Part shown: positions 1 through 6,392 of the stretch, in pieces
Position numbering within the stretch: the first letter of the stretch is position 1
How the letters are laid out: every line of letters begins with the position of its first letter
NCBI GenBank assembly: GCA_937911795.1
Contig: CALDPJ010000289.1
Coordinates: forward strand, 1 to 8,876
Length of the DNA: 8,876 bases
Source: an uncultured Flavobacteriales bacterium
GTDB taxonomy: Bacteria; Bacteroidota; Bacteroidia; Flavobacteriales_D; SKUL01
Direction: 5' to 3'
The notes under the pieces: model-generated
What the model was told of the DNA's origin: nothing
What the model saw: only the letters and a program-made list of their open reading frames with translations
Database searches by the model: none
Program-made: the position numbers and the translations under genes

Positions 1-493
1 ATGATTTCAAAGGTTGATCAACATTTATTATGGCTGGAAAGTTGTTGAGCAATTTTTTGTCCCAGGTTTTATGATGTTTCAGAAGATCATCGGGATAAAC
101 GGTTTTTCGGCGTGTGCCTTCATCAATACCTTTAAAGGGTTCAGAAACGTTTAGATAGCCATAATCGTCGGTCAGTTCTTCACCGGCCTGGATATCCCGC
201 ACAGCGATTTCGAAATTATAGGGCGTGGTAAAACAATTGGACCGGAAACTGTGATTGACAAAGCGGCCGTTGTCCCAGCAAAGTACATGATGTCCTTTGC
301 TGTTGCGAAAACAATAAGTTTCTGCCAGTTCGCGGTGTACCGGATCCATTTTCCGGATTTCTTCGTCGCTGAATTCCCGATCAAAGATATCCTGAACCCA
401 GGTGATGGTACCTTTCGGCAAAAACTTTTTGGCGAAAACGCCATAACCCATTTCATCACTGATGAACCTGAGTTCGGTGTGGGGGTGAATCAT
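1..493 (-). CDS. SET-domain protein lysine methyltransferase-like (C-terminus off the window edge)
   Basis: The frame opens with ATG at 491-493 and stays open for 164 codons to the window edge, so the C-terminus is missing. The translation starts MIHPHTELRFISDEMGYGVF. Three SET-domain landmarks are visible: the N-terminal GYGVFA strand (residues 16-21); the pseudo-knot motif FVNHSFRSNC (78-87), matching the family's NHS..N signature; and GEELTDDYG (104-112), whose tyrosine at 111 sits where SET enzymes carry the catalytic Tyr. SET proteins transfer methyl from S-adenosylmethionine to lysine side chains. The bacterial substrate cannot be read from sequence. There is no signal peptide, so a cytoplasmic location is likely. 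The next gene upstream (PagL-like) is on the same strand, but 223 bp separate them, so cotranscription is uncertain. The family call is firm; activity and substrate are inference. Confidence 0.85.
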   Translation of the reverse strand, partial: MIHPHTELRFISDEMGYGVFAKKFLPKGTITWVQDIFDREFSDEEIRKMDPVHRELAETYCFRNSKGHHVLCWDNGRFVNHSFRSNCFTTPYNFEIAVRDIQAGEELTDDYGYLNVSEPFKGIDEGTRRKTVYPDDLLKHHKTWDKKLLNNFPAIINVDQPLKS

Positions 494-618
494 AAATAAA
501 AGTTAGGGATTAATTGTTGGATAAAAAAAGCAGGGGAAGTGCAATGTACGGTACTCGGTTCCAGTCCTGTGGGGGCAGTTAAGTCGGGCACTACAGACAG
601 ACAAACCACAAGTGTCGG

Positions 619-638
619 TTTCGATATTTTAATCGAAA
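619..638. other. weak hairpin in the 223-bp gap between the SET and PagL-like genes
   Basis: A 7-bp inverted repeat (TTTCGAT at 619-625, ATCGAAA at 632-638) with a 6-base loop lies about 80 bp past the stop codon of the PagL-like gene. No U-rich tract follows on either strand, so it is at best a weak terminator or a processing hairpin. Apart from AT-rich sequence I see nothing else in 494-716. Confidence 0.2.
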
Positions 639-716
639 TTATGAATTAATTCAATCGGAAAAACTTTTTGATAATAATATTTTCCTGCTGAAAAACAGAA
701 AGATAGGAAAGAAAAT

Positions 717-1916
717 CTACCGGATGCGATGAGCGAACGTCAAACTTAATTCGGAAAAATCAGCCTCGCCGAAATTGGCGCAAATAAAGGCCCCCAAATA
801 GAGGTTGTTTTTCCAGTTTTTCTCGTTGCTGATGAGATAGGCATTCACGCCGAAACGGGAGGGGAACATTCTTTTCAGCGCATACTGAAATTCATCACCC
901 GACTCAAATTCATCAAAAAACGTGCGGTAGTAGGGTTTGAAAATATTGATTCCGAGTTCCACATCTATTCCGAAGTGGCCCATGGTAAACTCTGTTCCAA
1001 GGGCAAAAAACAGGTTCGAAGCCTGCCAGTGATTGTCCGATTGCTCAGAGTCAAAGAAAAACTGATTGATGTGTGAATAGTAGCGGTAGGTTAATCCTGC
1101 TTTCAGTTTCCAGGGTTTTTTCACGCGCCAACCAATACCCACTGTTGCGCAATGCACCGGGCGTTTCGGGCCCCCGATCGGACCGATGGTGCCCCCGAAT
1201 TCCTGTAATCCCATGCCGTATCGGGCATGAATTGAAACTGATTTGAAACCCGAAAAATCTGGTTTCTGAACCGGTCGCCGGTCTGTTACCGGTTCATTGA
1301 CATATACGGTGACACCCACTTCTGCAGCAAAAGAATTCAGTCCAAAATTGGGCAGTTGCGTGTGTCCGTTGGATCCGTGCAGATATCCGAGACCGGCCCG
1401 AAATGAGAGCCGGTCGTTCAGCATCCAGTTTTTGTACATATGAATCTGAAATGCCCAGTTCCAGGAGGAACCAATTGATTTATTGACGTCATTTCCGGAG
1501 CTGAAGTAATGCCTTGTGAAAAAAGCCGGACCCATCCCAATCCTGAACCAAAGGCGGTTGGTGAGGGATTTTGAAGGAGAAAGAGCGATAAACGGGATGA
1601 CGTCAAATTCATACCCATACACCGCATCGTTCCCCAGGCGATGGGCACCGACGGTTATTCCGGCGGCGGGAAAATTAAACCACGCCGGCCATTGTCTCAG
1701 TGAGTCGTAGTGTAACATTCCGAGGCTAACGGAGATTCCGCTGCGTACTCCCGTTGAGGGAAAATCCGGATAATTTCCGATCACTTTTCCGATGGCTACT
1801 TCGGGTTCTATAAAAACAGGATTCTGACTTTTAACGAGACCGCTCGTGGTCAATAACAGAAGCAGAATCCATAAATGAAACCGGTAAGAGTTGAAGTGTG
1901 TAGCGGTGTTTTGCAA
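717..1916 (-). CDS. PagL-like acyloxyacyl hydrolase family outer-membrane protein
   Basis: This is a 399-residue protein of the lipid A 3-O-deacylase (PagL) family, outer-membrane beta-barrels that remove an acyl chain from lipid A. An N-terminal signal peptide is visible: a basic start, a leucine-rich core at about residues 15-23, and a likely signal peptidase site near LVKS/QN. The diagnostic stretch LHGSNGHTQLPNFGLNS (179-195) holds the catalytic His180-x-Ser182 pair, the oxyanion-type Asn183 and the Pro-Asn pair 189-190. The position I align with the catalytic Glu of Pseudomonas PagL is Asn194; the nearest Glu is 199. Residues after about 218 are rich in alternating aromatic and glycine strands and end FAHRIR, fitting a second barrel portion. 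The start is TTG at 1914-1916. No ATG is available in frame before the signal peptide, and a TGA lies six codons upstream. The family call is good; catalysis is uncertain. Confidence 0.75.
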   Translation of the reverse strand: MQNTATHFNSYRFHLWILLLLLTTSGLVKSQNPVFIEPEVAIGKVIGNYPDFPSTGVRSGISVSLGMLHYDSLRQWPAWFNFPAAGITVGAHRLGNDAVYGYEFDVIPFIALSPSKSLTNRLWFRIGMGPAFFTRHYFSSGNDVNKSIGSSWNWAFQIHMYKNWMLNDRLSFRAGLGYLHGSNGHTQLPNFGLNSFAAEVGVTVYVNEPVTDRRPVQKPDFSGFKSVSIHARYGMGLQEFGGTIGPIGGPKRPVHCATVGIGWRVKKPWKLKAGLTYRYYSHINQFFFDSEQSDNHWQASNLFFALGTEFTMGHFGIDVELGINIFKPYYRTFFDEFESGDEFQYALKRMFPSRFGVNAYLISNEKNWKNNLYLGAFICANFGEADFSELSLTFAHRIR

Positions 1917-1921
1917 TTCCG

Positions 1922-1929
1922 TAAATTTG
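1922..1929 (+). promoter_or_regulatory. Bacteroidota -7 element upstream of the Smr gene
   Basis: TAAATTTG matches the TAnnTTTG consensus exactly and ends 17 bases before the ATG at 1947. I see no TTG at the usual 17-23 base distance upstream, so only half of the promoter is supported. Confidence 0.5.
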
Positions 1930-1932
1930 CTT

Positions 1933-1940
1933 CAAAGCTA
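1933..1940 (-). promoter_or_regulatory. Bacteroidota -7 element upstream of the PagL-like gene
   Basis: On the minus strand this reads TAGCTTTG, a perfect TAnnTTTG match, 16 bases before the TTG start at 1916. It supports transcription of a very short leader into that TTG start. It faces the plus-strand -7 element at 1922-1929 with three bases between them. No clear -33 TTG is seen at the right distance. Confidence 0.45.
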
Positions 1941-1946
1941 AAAACA

Positions 1947-2540
1947 ATGGGTAATTTTAAGATAGGAGATCGGGTTAGTTTTTTGAACGATGTAGGAGGC
2001 GGAACCATTGTATCTTTCAATGGTCCCGATGAAGCCATGGTAGAATCCGAAGACGGTTTTGATGTTCCGTATCCGGTAGAGGAGCTGGTGTTGGTTGGAA
2101 GTCGCGATGATGAAGAAAAAGCGTATAAACTGGACAAAGAGGTAGTGGATGGATACGTTGAAAAACGATTGCTCACACCGGAGAAGAAGAAAGCAGAAGA
2201 GGAGTTTGATCGTAAGTTCCGGCATTTACCTCCGATGAAAAAAAGGAAAGAGGATGTTGTTGAAGTAGATCTGCACATACATCAATTGGTGGATGACGAT
2301 TCGGGAATGGAACCGCACCAAAAGCTGGAGGTTCAGATGCGTCATTTTGAGCGCATGATTGAAACAGCCATTCGCGACAAACGCGATAAAATTGTTTTTA
2401 TCCACGGAATAGGACAGGGCGTATTGAAGAATGAGATTCGGAAGGCCCTTGAATTTTACCCGGAATGTTCTTTCCGCGACGCTCCCTTTCATAGTTATGG
2501 ACAGAACGGAGCTACTGAGGTGACGATTCACCATCGATAA
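1947..2540 (+). CDS. short KOW-like/Smr-domain protein
   Basis: This 197-residue protein has an N-terminal beta-barrel-like segment GDRVSFLNDVGGGTIVSF (residues 7-24), typical of the KOW/SH3-like start of Bacteroidota Smr proteins. A lysine/glutamate-rich linker (about 55-105) follows, then a C-terminal Smr domain (about 106-197). Smr landmarks are VDLHIH (107-112), FIHGIGQGVLKNEIRKAL (151-168) and GQNGATEVTI (185-194). Smr domains, also found at the end of MutS2, bind or nick nucleic acids and in some proteins act on stalled ribosomes or RNA; the role here cannot be read. I prefer ATG 1947 over the in-frame ATG at 1875, because the earlier one would overlap the divergent gene and lies upstream of the -7 element at 1922. 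As I recall, longer relatives carry an extra DUF2027 region between the two domains, which is absent here. rnpB starts 17 bases after the stop. Confidence 0.85.
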   Translation: MGNFKIGDRVSFLNDVGGGTIVSFNGPDEAMVESEDGFDVPYPVEELVLVGSRDDEEKAYKLDKEVVDGYVEKRLLTPEKKKAEEEFDRKFRHLPPMKKRKEDVVEVDLHIHQLVDDDSGMEPHQKLEVQMRHFERMIETAIRDKRDKIVFIHGIGQGVLKNEIRKALEFYPECSFRDAPFHSYGQNGATEVTIHHR

Positions 2541-2544
2541 ACCG

Positions 2545-2552
2545 TAATTTTG
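2545..2552 (+). promoter_or_regulatory. Bacteroidota -7 element of rnpB
   Basis: TAATTTTG fits TAnnTTTG exactly. It begins four bases after the Smr stop codon and ends four bases before the first base of the RNase P P1 helix, which is the expected distance to a transcription start. No good -33 TTG is visible in the end of the Smr gene. Confidence 0.55.
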
Positions 2553-2556
2553 CAGG

Positions 2557-2905
2557 CGCAAACCGCTTCATCGCGTCCCGGTAGCTATCGGGAGGAGGAA
2601 AGTCCGGGCAGCACAGAGCGCCGTACCTTGTGAAAACGGGGGGATTTTGCAAGCAATTGCAGAATTACAGAGAGTGCCACAGAAACGATACCGTCCCGGC
2701 TTTTGTCGGGGTAAGGGTGAAAACGTGAGGTAAGAGCTCACGCATCGGCAGAGTAATCTGTTGGTGGGGTAAACCTTTCGGGCTGTAAGACCATGTATAC
2801 CCGGGATTGAGGGCTGCTCGCCCGATCCGGGAGGGTAGGTCGCTTAGATAAATGATGAAGGCTCTGACACTTGTCGGAGTACAGAACCCGGCTTACAGGT
2901 TTGCG
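2557..2905 (+). ncRNA. rnpB: RNase P RNA, bacterial type A
   Basis: This is the catalytic RNA of ribonuclease P, which trims the 5' leader from pre-tRNA. The 5' conserved core GAGGAAAGTCCGGGC is at 2595-2609, and the matching 3' core ACAGAACCCGGCTTACAG is at 2881-2898. Between them are the AGAGTGCCACAGAAA stretch (2671-2685), GGTAAGGGTGAAAACGTGAG (2710-2729, P10/P11 region) and a GGGAGGGTAGGTCGCTT segment (2829-2845) that fits the L15 loop, where GGU pairs with the tRNA CCA end. The ends were set by P1: CGCAAACC at 2557-2564 is fully complementary to GGTTTGCG at 2898-2905. About 349 nucleotides is normal for type A. Exact ends could differ by a few bases. Confidence 0.97.
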
Positions 2906-2909
2906 ACAT

Positions 2910-2935
2910 AAGGCCTCTGCGAAAGCAGGGGCCTT
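2910..2935 (+). terminator. GNRA-loop hairpin after rnpB
   Basis: An 11-bp stem (2910-2920 with 2925-2935, one G-T wobble) is closed by a GAAA tetraloop four bases after the rnpB P1 helix. It is GC-rich enough to act as a terminator, but no T run follows (GCCATTTCAGG). It may stop transcription in both directions between rnpB and the convergent guaD. Confidence 0.6.
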
Positions 2936-2949
2936 GCCATTTCAGGAAA

Positions 2950-3426
2950 TCAGTAGGCGGTTTTATCCTCTTTTGACTTCCAGATTTCGAACGCCTTTTT
3001 GGCGCTATCGTGCATCAACTGCTCGAACCGGATTCCACGCGCTTCGTGCGGCAGATTGATTTCGTCGTAAATAAAGTCGTCATCAAATCCTGCATCGGCA
3101 GCAGTTTTTTTGGTGCAACCAAAAAATACTTTTTCGGGGCGTGCCCAGTAAATTGCTCCGAGACACATGGGACAAGGTTCACAGGAAGTGTATAAAATAC
3201 ATCCGTCCAACTGAAAACTACCCAATTGTTTGCAGGCGTCTCGTATGGCCACCACCTCAGCATGTGCAGTGGGGTCATTGGTTTCCAGTACTTTGTTGTT
3301 CCCTCGTCCAATGATTTCGCCATCTTTAACAACTACGGCACCAAACGGACCACCTTCGTTGTTTTCCATCCCGCTGATCGACAAATCGATAGCCTGCTGC
3401 ATAAAAAGCTCATGTGATTCTTTCAT
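2950..3426 (-). CDS. guaD: guanine deaminase (cytidine-deaminase fold)
   Basis: This is a 158-residue cytoplasmic zinc enzyme of the CDA/TadA fold, predicted to convert guanine to xanthine and ammonia in purine salvage and catabolism. The zinc site is visible: His55 and catalytic Glu57 in TAHAE, plus Cys85 and Cys88 in CEPCPMC. GGPFGAVVVKDG (25-36) forms the first strands. The stretch NDPTAHAEV, CILYTSCEPCPMCLGAIYWA and AGFDDDFIY matches Bacillus subtilis GuaD very closely and differs from tRNA adenosine deaminase TadA. The acidic pair 115/116 and the C-terminal Tyr158 fit the guanine-recognition residues described for B. subtilis GuaD, where the last Tyr reaches into the neighbouring subunit. 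Length is normal (156 in Bacillus). It has its own -7 element and converges on rnpB. A looser nucleoside deaminase is the alternative. Confidence 0.85.
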   Translation of the reverse strand: MKESHELFMQQAIDLSISGMENNEGGPFGAVVVKDGEIIGRGNNKVLETNDPTAHAEVVAIRDACKQLGSFQLDGCILYTSCEPCPMCLGAIYWARPEKVFFGCTKKTAADAGFDDDFIYDEINLPHEARGIRFEQLMHDSAKKAFEIWKSKEDKTAY

Positions 3427-3445
3427 CCTCTATAAATAGTTTTCA

Positions 3446-3453
3446 CAAAAGTA
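3446..3453 (-). promoter_or_regulatory. Bacteroidota -7 element of guaD
   Basis: On the minus strand this reads TACTTTTG, an exact TAnnTTTG match 19 bases before the guaD ATG. Two TTG triplets lie upstream, at 15 and 24 bases, just outside the usual spacing. An AGAGG run next to the ATG could serve as a ribosome binding site but is unusually close. Confidence 0.5.
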
Positions 3454-3480
3454 GGGGATTCCACACTTCAAGGAGTACAA

Positions 3481-5559
3481 TTATTCGATGGCCACAAGGC
3501 GCAGTAATTCAACCAGTCTACCGGATTTATCGGTCAACTTCAAAAAATACATTCCTGGTTTATGATCCATCATTTTCAACAACAATTGTTGATTTTGAAA
3601 TGCAGTCTCAATTGGAACTGTCCGACCGCGAATATCATTCAGTTCAATAAGCAGATTTTCATGGAATTCAATGCCGGAAATACACCAATCACCTTTGCTG
3701 GGGTTCGGATAAACGCTGATGTTATGAAGACCCATATCCACCGCAGCATTACCGATTATTTCCGGACTGCCATTAAAATCCTGCTGAAACAAACGATAAT
3801 AAAGATATCCCGACGGAGGATTTTTATCGACGTGTTCGTAGTGAATTTCCTGCGTCGAAAAACCATTTCCGGAGATGGATGCGATTTCTTTCCAGTGGCT
3901 TCCGTCGGTGCTTCTTTGAATGGTAAAATGATCGTTGTTTATTTCGGTAGCTGTTGTCCAATTGAGTTGTACATCCAGTCCTGCAGTTTTAGCGCTGAAA
4001 GATTTCAGTTCAACGGGAAGTGGAGTGCAACTTACACCTGCGGATCCACCAAACTGAAGGGGAACGCTGGTTGTGATAGAACTCCAGTTAGAGAAACAGA
4101 TGACGAACTGGTCGCCCATATTCACATTCAGTGGTGGTTCGAAATTTCCTGCATTTCCTCCAGGTGGGATAATATTCGCAAGACCGGTTCCACCAGATGA
4201 CATAAGATTCCAGTTACAGCGCACCGGAGCAATATTGTCATTAATAATGTTGGTGCAGGTATTACTGTTGTATGGATACATTATCCAGTCGTAAAATCCG
4301 GTTTGAGTACCCAGGCCACCGAAGGTAAATTCCAGTATTCCTGCGGCTTCAACGTTAACGATCATCCACGTACTGTTCAACTCGTTTGAACGTAAACAAC
4401 CTTGGTTACCCGAACCCCACGGCATAGATGGTTCCCCAAATAGACCATAGGCCGGATTTGAAAATGATCCGAGAGATGGTATTTCGTTTGTGTTTCCGAA
4501 TCCATTCGGATCAACCGAAAAATTAATATCCGTACAAACATTAATCGCATTTGCGCAATCGCTCGCGGTTACAGGCCCCCCTGTATTTCCAGTCGGGCAA
4601 TCTGAAATTCCTGAACACGGACCACCGTCCAGAGCGTCTGCTAAAGCCGCTTCAGCACAGAGGCCATCCCAGATAATGGTACAGCAAAATGCATCCTGTG
4701 CACAAATGGCAGTCTGGCACCCTGAATTATTGCAACCCGTAGAACCGTTGCCGGCAGCAGCGCAACATGGTCCGCCACCAATTCCACCGCCACAATTGGA
4801 TACTCCTGCACATGCCAAACCGGCGTTGGCATTGGTAATGGCTGCATCAGCGCACATTGCGTCCCATAGATTGGTACAGCAGAATGCATCCAGAGCACAA
4901 ATGGCCGTCTGGCAGGCGGCATTCTGACAACCTGGCGTTCCGTTTGCCGAACAACAAAGTCCTGTACCTACCCCTGGACTGGGGCAATCTGATACACCGG
5001 AACACGCGCCACCCGATTGCGCGTTATCTATAGCTTCCGAGGCACAAAACATATCCCAGGTGTAATTACAACAAAACGCATCCAGATTACAAATTGCTGC
5101 TTCACAAGCCAGATTTTCACATCCCCCGGTGCCATTACTTAAACCACCATTACAACACGCACCAGCACCTCGTTCGGGGTGGAGTTCAGTGATTTCTGAA
5201 AAATCTCTGCAGTAACGGGGATGTATTGGGATTAAAGGCTCACCGTTGTACACATTGCTGGTGAAGCATTTAACACCAATACCCAAAGGTGAAAGTAACT
5301 CGGTGAAGGTTTGTTTATTATAATGATGTTCTGCGGAAAACAATCCAATGCAGTTTTTAGTCGAATAGTCAGCACGCAATAATTGCAGTCCGTCGAGCGA
5401 TCGAATAACCGAATCTGCCGCAAGAACCATTTCAGCTGAAGTTATATTCTCAAAAACAAACTGCTTTTTTTCTATATCCTGAGCCAAAGAAATAAAAGGA
5501 GTAATGGTCATTAAAAACCACCATATCAATTTTTGATTGATTGGAAATTGTTGGTTCAT
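3481..5559 (-). CDS. secreted T9SS cargo protein with three ten-cysteine modules
   Basis: This 692-residue protein starts at ATG 5557-5559 with a signal peptide ending near FISLAQ (22-27). The layout is as follows. Residues 30-110 form a small alpha/beta region, perhaps ferredoxin-like. Residues 135-192, 202-256 and 265-321 are three cysteine modules containing the DAFCC...WD..C signature. Residues 335-511 are probably a beta-sandwich of the kind found in Bacteroidota surface proteins, with paired cysteines. LPVELKSFSAKTAG (514-527) begins an Fn3-like region to about 605. A type A T9SS sorting domain follows, with VYPNPSKG (616-623) and PGMYFLKLTD (668-677). T9SS cargo crosses the outer membrane and is usually released or anchored to surface lipopolysaccharide. 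No enzyme motif is seen, so adhesion or structure is a guess. It stands alone, 54 bp upstream of guaD. Confidence 0.85.
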   Translation of the reverse strand: MNQQFPINQKLIWWFLMTITPFISLAQDIEKKQFVFENITSAEMVLAADSVIRSLDGLQLLRADYSTKNCIGLFSAEHHYNKQTFTELLSPLGIGVKCFTSNVYNGEPLIPIHPRYCRDFSEITELHPERGAGACCNGGLSNGTGGCENLACEAAICNLDAFCCNYTWDMFCASEAIDNAQSGGACSGVSDCPSPGVGTGLCCSANGTPGCQNAACQTAICALDAFCCTNLWDAMCADAAITNANAGLACAGVSNCGGGIGGGPCCAAAGNGSTGCNNSGCQTAICAQDAFCCTIIWDGLCAEAALADALDGGPCSGISDCPTGNTGGPVTASDCANAINVCTDINFSVDPNGFGNTNEIPSLGSFSNPAYGLFGEPSMPWGSGNQGCLRSNELNSTWMIVNVEAAGILEFTFGGLGTQTGFYDWIMYPYNSNTCTNIINDNIAPVRCNWNLMSSGGTGLANIIPPGGNAGNFEPPLNVNMGDQFVICFSNWSSITTSVPLQFGGSAGVSCTPLPVELKSFSAKTAGLDVQLNWTTATEINNDHFTIQRSTDGSHWKEIASISGNGFSTQEIHYEHVDKNPPSGYLYYRLFQQDFNGSPEIIGNAAVDMGLHNISVYPNPSKGDWCISGIEFHENLLIELNDIRGRTVPIETAFQNQQLLLKMMDHKPGMYFLKLTDKSGRLVELLRLVAIE
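4597..5157 (-). repeat. three tandem ten-cysteine coding repeats
   Basis: The units occupy 4984-5157, 4792-4956 and 4597-4767. Each encodes CC-x(7-10)-C-x4-C-x4-C-x5-CC-x7-C-x13-C-x5-C; only the first glycine-rich loop varies (10, 7 and 9 residues). Units 2 and 3 are also close in DNA: 4681-4719 and 4876-4914 agree at 35 of 39 bases by my alignment, indicating fairly recent duplication. Unit 1 is more diverged. Confidence 0.85.
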
Positions 5560-5606
5560 ACTTCCGAAATTAACTAATCCGCATAAAGTATTCTAAATTG
5601 TTGATA

Positions 5607-5635
5607 AATTAAGGATCTATTACAGATCCTTAATT
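5607..5635 (-). terminator. perfect 12-bp hairpin ending the coiled-coil gene
   Basis: AATTAAGGATCT (5607-5618) pairs completely with 5624-5635 around a 5-base loop (ATTAC). The upstream arm contains the TAA stop codon of the coiled-coil protein (5630-5632). In the minus direction TATCAAC follows, only moderately T-rich. It separates that gene from the T9SS gene downstream. Confidence 0.65.
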
Positions 5636-6319
5636 ATTTAATAAATCACGTTGGGCGGTCAATGAGGCTCTGACGGATTGAAGCTGAAGATCAACGGCTT
5701 TCAGCTCCTCGTTCATGGTTTGTTGACTTTGTTTTTCTTTGGATATTCCTTCATTAATCTTTTCGAATTCCTTTTTCGATTTTTCCAGTTCCTTCTCAGA
5801 ATCCTTTATTTCCTGTGCCTTCTTCTCAAGATCATTGGAGGCAATTGTTTTTTCTATGCGCGAGATTTCTTCAGCTTTTGCTTGTATATGGCTTTGTTCA
5901 GTGGATTTCTGTAACTCAAGATTCTGGATTTCCAGCTGTATCTCTTTGATCTTTTCATGGAGCTTCACAATATCCTTGTCAATTTTAGAGGTGGAGTTTT
6001 GCAATTTTTTGCTCTCCTTGTCAAGCGTTTTCATTTGTTCCTGCAGAGCGTCCAAATCGAATCCGGCGATTTCTGCTTTTACGTTGGATAGGTCCGAAAT
6101 GGTCTGATTTTGCTCTTTCTGACATTTAATCAGGTCTTTTTCCAGATCCAATACATCCTGCTCTGATTTTTCAATCTTTTTTCGCAGCTTTTCGGCATCC
6201 TTCATTACGGTTTTTTCTTGTTTTTCGAGTTCTGCAATTTTGGTTTCAATCTGTTCGGCCTGTGCAAACGCTGTGCAGCTCAGTATAATAAAAGCGGCAA
6301 TTGAGAAAAAAGATTTCAT
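5630..6319 (-). CDS. secreted coiled-coil protein of unknown function
   Basis: The chosen start is ATG 6317-6319, which puts a signal peptide at the very N-terminus: MKSFFSIAAFIILSCTAFAQ. An in-frame ATG 13 codons upstream (6358) would only add a polar leader. Cleavage is likely after AFA/Q; the LSC at residues 13-15 is a poor lipobox, so a lipoprotein is possible but less likely. The remaining roughly 209 residues are almost all K, E, Q, L, I, S and D with heptad spacing, without proline, tryptophan or tyrosine, fitting a long continuous coiled coil in the periplasm or on the surface. No second domain is present. It resembles the coiled-coil half of envelope proteins such as EnvC, but lacks the LytM peptidase domain, so I do not name it. 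The gene is divergent from the alpha/beta hydrolase. Confidence 0.75.
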   Translation of the reverse strand: MKSFFSIAAFIILSCTAFAQAEQIETKIAELEKQEKTVMKDAEKLRKKIEKSEQDVLDLEKDLIKCQKEQNQTISDLSNVKAEIAGFDLDALQEQMKTLDKESKKLQNSTSKIDKDIVKLHEKIKEIQLEIQNLELQKSTEQSHIQAKAEEISRIEKTIASNDLEKKAQEIKDSEKELEKSKKEFEKINEGISKEKQSQQTMNEELKAVDLQLQSVRASLTAQRDLLNN

Positions 6320-6392
6320 GATTGTGTATTTGGTTATTGTATGGTTATGTTTTATCAAAAATGTAGATTTATCCTATACAAAGGCAGAATGC

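Noticed and set aside
382..389. Perfect TATCTTTG -7 match on the minus strand
   Set aside because: It is inside the SET coding sequence with no gene start downstream on that strand in the window.
172..459. Open frame of 95 codons on the minus strand
   Set aside because: It lies inside the SET-domain gene in another frame of the same strand and has no recognisable features.
657..685. GGAAAA/TTTTCC inverted repeat after the PagL-like gene
   Set aside because: Only 6 bp with a 17-base loop in AT-rich sequence; not a credible terminator.
741..748. Perfect TAAGTTTG -7 match on the minus strand
   Set aside because: It lies in the end of the PagL-like gene, about 250 bases before the SET start, so a promoter role is possible but not supported.
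1875..1946. Upstream in-frame ATG that would extend the Smr protein by 24 residues
   Set aside because: It would overlap the divergent PagL-like gene, lies upstream of the -7 element at 1922, and the added residues match nothing in the family.
4490..4927. Proline/alanine-rich open frame of 145 codons on the plus strand
   Set aside because: It is the antisense shadow of the cysteine-rich repeats; its repeat pattern is imposed by the opposite strand.
4597..5157. Regularly spaced repeats that might suggest a CRISPR array
   Set aside because: The repeats are in-frame protein modules of about 190 bases with no short identical repeats or unique spacers.
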